Below, piece after piece: positions 40,359-43,611 of a stretch of DNA of 43,611 bases. A program made the position numbers and the translations under genes. Source of the DNA: an uncultured Rikenellaceae bacterium (GTDB taxonomy: Bacteria > Bacteroidota > Bacteroidia > Bacteroidales > Rikenellaceae); contig CAJGBR010000007.1 of the NCBI GenBank assembly GCA_904501625.1, positions 1 through 43,611 on the forward strand, in the 5' to 3' direction. The notes under the pieces are model-generated. The model was given only the letters and a program-made list of their open reading frames with translations. It did no database searches and was not told where the DNA came from. Position 1 is the stretch's first letter. Each line of letters opens with the position of its first letter.

Positions 40359-43300
40359 TTAAGATTTATTTAGTGATTCGAGAATTTGAGAATCTTCCTG
40401 TGCGATTAATTTTTCAGATTCTCGTATTTTGTCATATTTGAACCAACGACCTATTGCAACGAAAATGGCAGGATAGGTGAATAGTGCAATTATTGTGGTA
40501 ATCAACATACCTCCGAATAGGGCGAGTCCCATTTCGTTTCGGGCTGTGGCATTGGCTCCCGTAGCAAAAATCAGAGGAATTACTCCGAGTATAAATGCCA
40601 AAGAGGTCATTATAATGGGCCGTATACGCAGTCGTGCACTCTCAAGAGCTGCATCTTTCAGTGACATTCCTTGATCAAACAACATCTTTGCATATTCGAT
40701 GATCAGGATTGCATTTTTGGCGGCGAGTCCGATGAGCATTATCAGTGATACCTGAAGAAAAATGTCGTTGATGTATTTCGGATTTATCAAATAACCCATT
40801 GCAAGAAACAGCATTGCTCCGAAGATGGCAAACGGAATACCTACAATTACGGCAAATGGCAAAGTCCAACTCTCGTACAGAGCTGCCAAAATCAGGAATA
40901 CGAATATGATGGCATACAGAAAAATTAATCCCTCGCCACTGGTATTGACCTCTTGATAGGACATATTGCTCCAAGCGTAACCCATATCATTGGGTAGAAT
41001 CGAGTCGGCTACCTCTATGAGTGCTTGATTGCATTGTGCCGATGAGTAGCCTTTAGCCGGTAGACCTGTGACCTGAGCTGCACGATAAAGATTGAACCGA
41101 TTGGTGTATTGTGGTCCTGTTGTATCTCTCAGCTCGATGAATGTCGATAGGGGAAAGGTCTCGCCTCGTTTGTTGGATACAAAATAGAGATCAAGTTGAT
41201 TTTCGCGTTGTCGATAGTCAGATTCTGCCTGAAGGTAAATCTGATACAACTTTCCGAATCGATTGAACGTATTGACATAGTTGCCGCCGAGAAAGCTGCT
41301 GAGAACATTGTGTACCTCATTCAAATCTACCCCCGTCTTCAGTACCATCTCATTGTTAATGCTGATGGCACGTTGTGGAACATTTGCCGAGAAGGTTTGA
41401 TTGATAGTTTGAATCTCAGGTCGTAGTCGTGCGGCCTCGACAAAACGGCTACAGTTTTCGGCAAGATATTGAGGTGAATTGCCACCTCGGTCTTGTATCA
41501 TCATCGTGAATCCCGAACCTGGGCCAAGTCCCGGAATTGAAGGTGGTCCAAATACATAAACCTGAGCAGAATTGATTGCCGAGAACATCTGTTCGTTAAT
41601 CATCTGGCAGAGTTCATCGGAGGAGTATTGGCGTTGGGAATAATCTTTCAGCGAGATGAATAAAACTCCCGTATTTGTAGACTGACTGCTTGACAGAATG
41701 CTGTAACCAGCTACGCCCGAAATTGACTGAATGTCAGGATTTTCTTCGAGTAATTCAATAATTTGGTCGATGGCTTGTTCGGTACGTTGTAGCGATGCAG
41801 CCGGTGGAAGCTCGATGTTGGCAAGTAGATATCCCTGGTCTTCGTTCGGAAGAAATCCTCCAGGCAGAAATTTGAGAATGGCTGCTGCAGCTATGGCAAT
41901 GATTGCTATGAATATGAATGTGCGAGCCGAATGTCGAATTATTATGCGGTTCTTGTCGAGATACTTATCAACAGAACGGTCAAACCATCGGTTAAATTTG
42001 CCGAATAGTTTGTTCGCTTTTGATGACTTTTTATCGGGGTTCTTACGCATCAGAATTGCACATAAGGCAGGACTCAATGTCAGCGCATTGATACTTGACA
42101 ATGTGACCGAAAAAGCAATGGTCAGAGCAAACTGTTGATATAGTTTTCCTGCAGCTCCAGGCATTAAACCTACGGGTAGAAATACTGCAATCAATACGAC
42201 GGTAGTGGCAATGATGGGTGAGGCAACTGTGCGCATTGCCATAATCGTTGCTGCTCGGGGCGACATACCTTTTGATATGTTAACCTGTACAGCCTCTACC
42301 ACGACAATGGCATCGTCGACTACGAGTCCAATGGCAAGTACCAGAGCTAACATTGAAAATACGTTAATCGAAAAACCGAATATCGGAAACAGCATAAAAG
42401 TCCCGATAAGAGATACGGGAATAGCAATGATCGGAACAAGCGTTGCTCGGAAATCCTGAATGAAAAAATATATTACCAGAATTACAAGTATAAGTGCAAA
42501 TAACAATGTCAGAATAATCTCTTCTATACCTGTAAGAATCGTCTTTGTCGTATCGACAATAAAATCATATTTGAGCCCTTCTGGAAATTTTTCGGAAAGT
42601 TGACTCATTGTTGCTTTAACTTTCTGACCAACCTCTACGGCATTGTAGCCGGGTGCAAGGTATATGGGAATTATTACTGAGGGTGAATTGTTATATCGGG
42701 AGTAGATGTTATAGGTTTGGGCTCCGAGTTCGACACGAGCTACGTCTCCGAGTCTCAGCAGCGATCCGTCTGGATTTGTGCGTATAATGATATCGGCAAA
42801 CTCTTCGGCCGTATTGTATTGTCCGGGCATTAGAATCGTGTAGGTAAATTCAGTGTCTTTTGGTGCGGGCTGGGCTCCGAGTTGGCCTCCGGGAACAATT
42901 TGACTCTGAGAGTTTATGGCTCTCTCTATCTCGTCAATCGAAACGTTGAGGTAGTCGAGTTTGTCTGGCTTGACCCATATTCTCATTGCGTATTCACCTG
43001 CCCCCAGTACCTCAACTTGACCTACACCATTGATTCGTTTAAGTTGGTCCTGAAGATTTATCATCGCATAGTTTGAAATGAATGTCTCATCGAATGAATC
43101 ATCAGAGTACAACGACATTACAAGTATGAAACTTGTCTGAGTTTTTGTAGTGGTGACACCTTGAGTTGCAACGATTGGTGGCAGTTCAGGTGTTGCCGTT
43201 GAGACCCTATTCTGTGTGAAAATTGTGTTTAGGTTGGGATTCGAACCGACTTTAAAACTTACTGCCAATGACATTTCGCCGTTTGACGAATTGGTCGACA

Positions 43301-43538
43301 TCATATAAATCATATCGCTGACACCATTTACGGCTTCTTCAATCGGAGTAGCAACCGACTCTTCGACACTCAGTGCATCAGCACCCTGATAGGTGGCGTT
43401 GACCTGTACCATAGGTGGAGTAATGTCTGGATATTGTTCTACGGGTAGATCTATTATAGAAATGACTCCGAGAATCACGATGACAATGGCTATCACCATT
43501 GCAAATATGGGACGCCGAACAAAAAAATTATTTTTCAT
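40359..43538 (-). CDS. RND multidrug efflux permease, HAE1 family (AcrB/MexB-like)
   Basis: A 1059-residue inner-membrane proton-driven pump with 12 membrane helices and two large periplasmic loops. The N-terminus (MKNNFFVRRPIFAMVIAIVI) and IDLPVEQYPDITPPMV are classic HAE1. The proton-relay Asp pair lies in LAIGLVVDDAIVVVEAV in helix 4, and the helix 10 lysine in LIGLAAKNAILIIEYAK. Family placement predicts export of hydrophobic drugs or bile-type compounds rather than metals. Its start overlaps the adaptor gene by 11 bases, and the channel gene follows 1 base after its stop, giving a compact adaptor-pump-channel operon. Confidence 0.97.
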   Translation of the reverse strand: MKNNFFVRRPIFAMVIAIVIVILGVISIIDLPVEQYPDITPPMVQVNATYQGADALSVEESVATPIEEAVNGVSDMIYMMSTNSSNGEMSLAVSFKVGSNPNLNTIFTQNRVSTATPELPPIVATQGVTTTKTQTSFILVMSLYSDDSFDETFISNYAMINLQDQLKRINGVGQVEVLGAGEYAMRIWVKPDKLDYLNVSIDEIERAINSQSQIVPGGQLGAQPAPKDTEFTYTILMPGQYNTAEEFADIIIRTNPDGSLLRLGDVARVELGAQTYNIYSRYNNSPSVIIPIYLAPGYNAVEVGQKVKATMSQLSEKFPEGLKYDFIVDTTKTILTGIEEIILTLLFALILVILVIYFFIQDFRATLVPIIAIPVSLIGTFMLFPIFGFSINVFSMLALVLAIGLVVDDAIVVVEAVQVNISKGMSPRAATIMAMRTVASPIIATTVVLIAVFLPVGLMPGAAGKLYQQFALTIAFSVTLSSINALTLSPALCAILMRKNPDKKSSKANKLFGKFNRWFDRSVDKYLDKNRIIIRHSARTFIFIAIIAIAAAAILKFLPGGFLPNEDQGYLLANIELPPAASLQRTEQAIDQIIELLEENPDIQSISGVAGYSILSSSQSTNTGVLFISLKDYSQRQYSSDELCQMINEQMFSAINSAQVYVFGPPSIPGLGPGSGFTMMIQDRGGNSPQYLAENCSRFVEAARLRPEIQTINQTFSANVPQRAISINNEMVLKTGVDLNEVHNVLSSFLGGNYVNTFNRFGKLYQIYLQAESDYRQRENQLDLYFVSNKRGETFPLSTFIELRDTTGPQYTNRFNLYRAAQVTGLPAKGYSSAQCNQALIEVADSILPNDMGYAWSNMSYQEVNTSGEGLIFLYAIIFVFLILAALYESWTLPFAVIVGIPFAIFGAMLFLAMGYLINPKYINDIFLQVSLIMLIGLAAKNAILIIEYAKMLFDQGMSLKDAALESARLRIRPIIMTSLAFILGVIPLIFATGANATARNEMGLALFGGMLITTIIALFTYPAIFVAIGRWFKYDKIRESEKLIAQEDSQILESLNKS

Positions 43539-43611
43539 TTTGTTGATTTTTTAAGGTTGAGTATTGTTCGGGAATGATCTCCATACCTGATTTTAATTTG
43601 TGTATTCCCTC
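43528..43611 (-). CDS. RND efflux periplasmic adaptor (membrane fusion protein), C-terminal end only
   Basis: An open frame enters from the window edge and ends at a TAA inside the start of the pump gene. It encodes 27 residues beginning EGIHKLKSGMEIIPEQ. The pattern EG-hydrophobic-x-K-hydrophobic-x-x-GM-x-hydrophobic-x-P matches the membrane-proximal C-terminus of AcrA-type adaptors, and the position upstream of an RND pump is the expected one. The 11-base overlap with the pump gene suggests translational coupling. The rest of the gene and the operon promoter lie outside the window. Confidence 0.8.
   Translation of the reverse strand, partial: EGIHKLKSGMEIIPEQYSTLKNQQNEK

Noticed and set aside
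41731..42138. 135-codon plus-strand frame inside the RND pump gene
   Set aside because: Antisense to well-conserved pump sequence; no promoter or recognisable motif.
43236..43247. GGGATTCGAACC, which looks like the T-arm of a tRNA gene on the minus strand
   Set aside because: It lies inside the RND pump gene in frame (residues around VGSNPNLN), and no acceptor, D or anticodon arms can be drawn around it.
1..43611. CRISPR array, insertion sequence or prophage
   Set aside because: No regularly spaced repeats, transposase, terminal inverted repeats or phage structural genes were found.

Overview
This window is chromosomal DNA from a member of the Bacteroidota, most likely an anaerobic Bacteroidales. 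The evidence is the recurring Bacteroidota-type promoter (TANNTTTG with TTG or TTTG about 20 bases upstream), near absence of Shine-Dalgarno sequences, an S46 dipeptidyl peptidase, a FimB/Mfa2-type fimbrial operon, a sodium-pumping methylmalonyl-CoA decarboxylase cluster and a moderately AT-rich composition. I cannot name the genus. There is no rRNA, convincing tRNA, CRISPR array, insertion sequence or phage. Coding density is high and no stretch longer than 300 bases lacks a gene.

Layout. 1-2078 (minus): lipA-lipB-recJ, lipoate attachment and synthesis plus a recombination exonuclease cut by the window edge. 2306-2884 (plus): a secreted SPOR-like protein. 2945-4446 (minus): tsaC, a hotdog thioesterase and a small outer-membrane-type protein. 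4559-5970 (minus): a small heat-shock protein and XerD. 6077-9439 (plus): a LysM/M23 lipoprotein, a lipid kinase and dihydrolipoyl dehydrogenase. 9589-10593 (minus): GAPDH. 10885-13029 (plus): a DPP7-like secreted peptidase. 13239-17261 (plus): methylmalonyl-CoA epimerase and the four-gene sodium-translocating decarboxylase (mmdA, D, C, B). 17390-19202 (minus): corA and mqnA. 19406-21179 (plus): class II fructose-bisphosphate aldolase and a SIMPL protein. 21172-23437 (minus): glpK-glpF. 23558-29287 (minus): a cell-surface fimbrial-type operon. 29454-33646 (minus): alaS and gpmI. 33762-35668 (plus): two overlapping M23 peptidase genes. 35742-38942 (plus): mannose-6-phosphate isomerase, dCMP deaminase and a SulP transporter. 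38939-43611 (minus): a tripartite RND efflux operon whose adaptor gene is cut by the window edge.

How it fits together. Glycerol entry (glpFK) and lower glycolysis (fba, gapA, gpmI) feed a metabolism that probably ends in succinate and propionate, where decarboxylation of methylmalonyl-CoA is coupled to sodium export. Secreted DPP7 supplies dipeptides. MqnA implies menaquinone made by the futalosine route, useful for anaerobic fumarate respiration. Three M23 peptidases remodel peptidoglycan.

The most distinctive part is the fimbrial operon. An OmpA-like/DUF3575 envelope protein and a FimB/Mfa2-like lipoprotein are followed by two paralogous lipoproteins. Each has a type V pilin-like N-terminus, with a conserved Thr-Arg-Ala site after the first predicted strand, joined to a C-terminal region that reads like a right-handed beta-helix. 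This is the best candidate for an undescribed surface structure.
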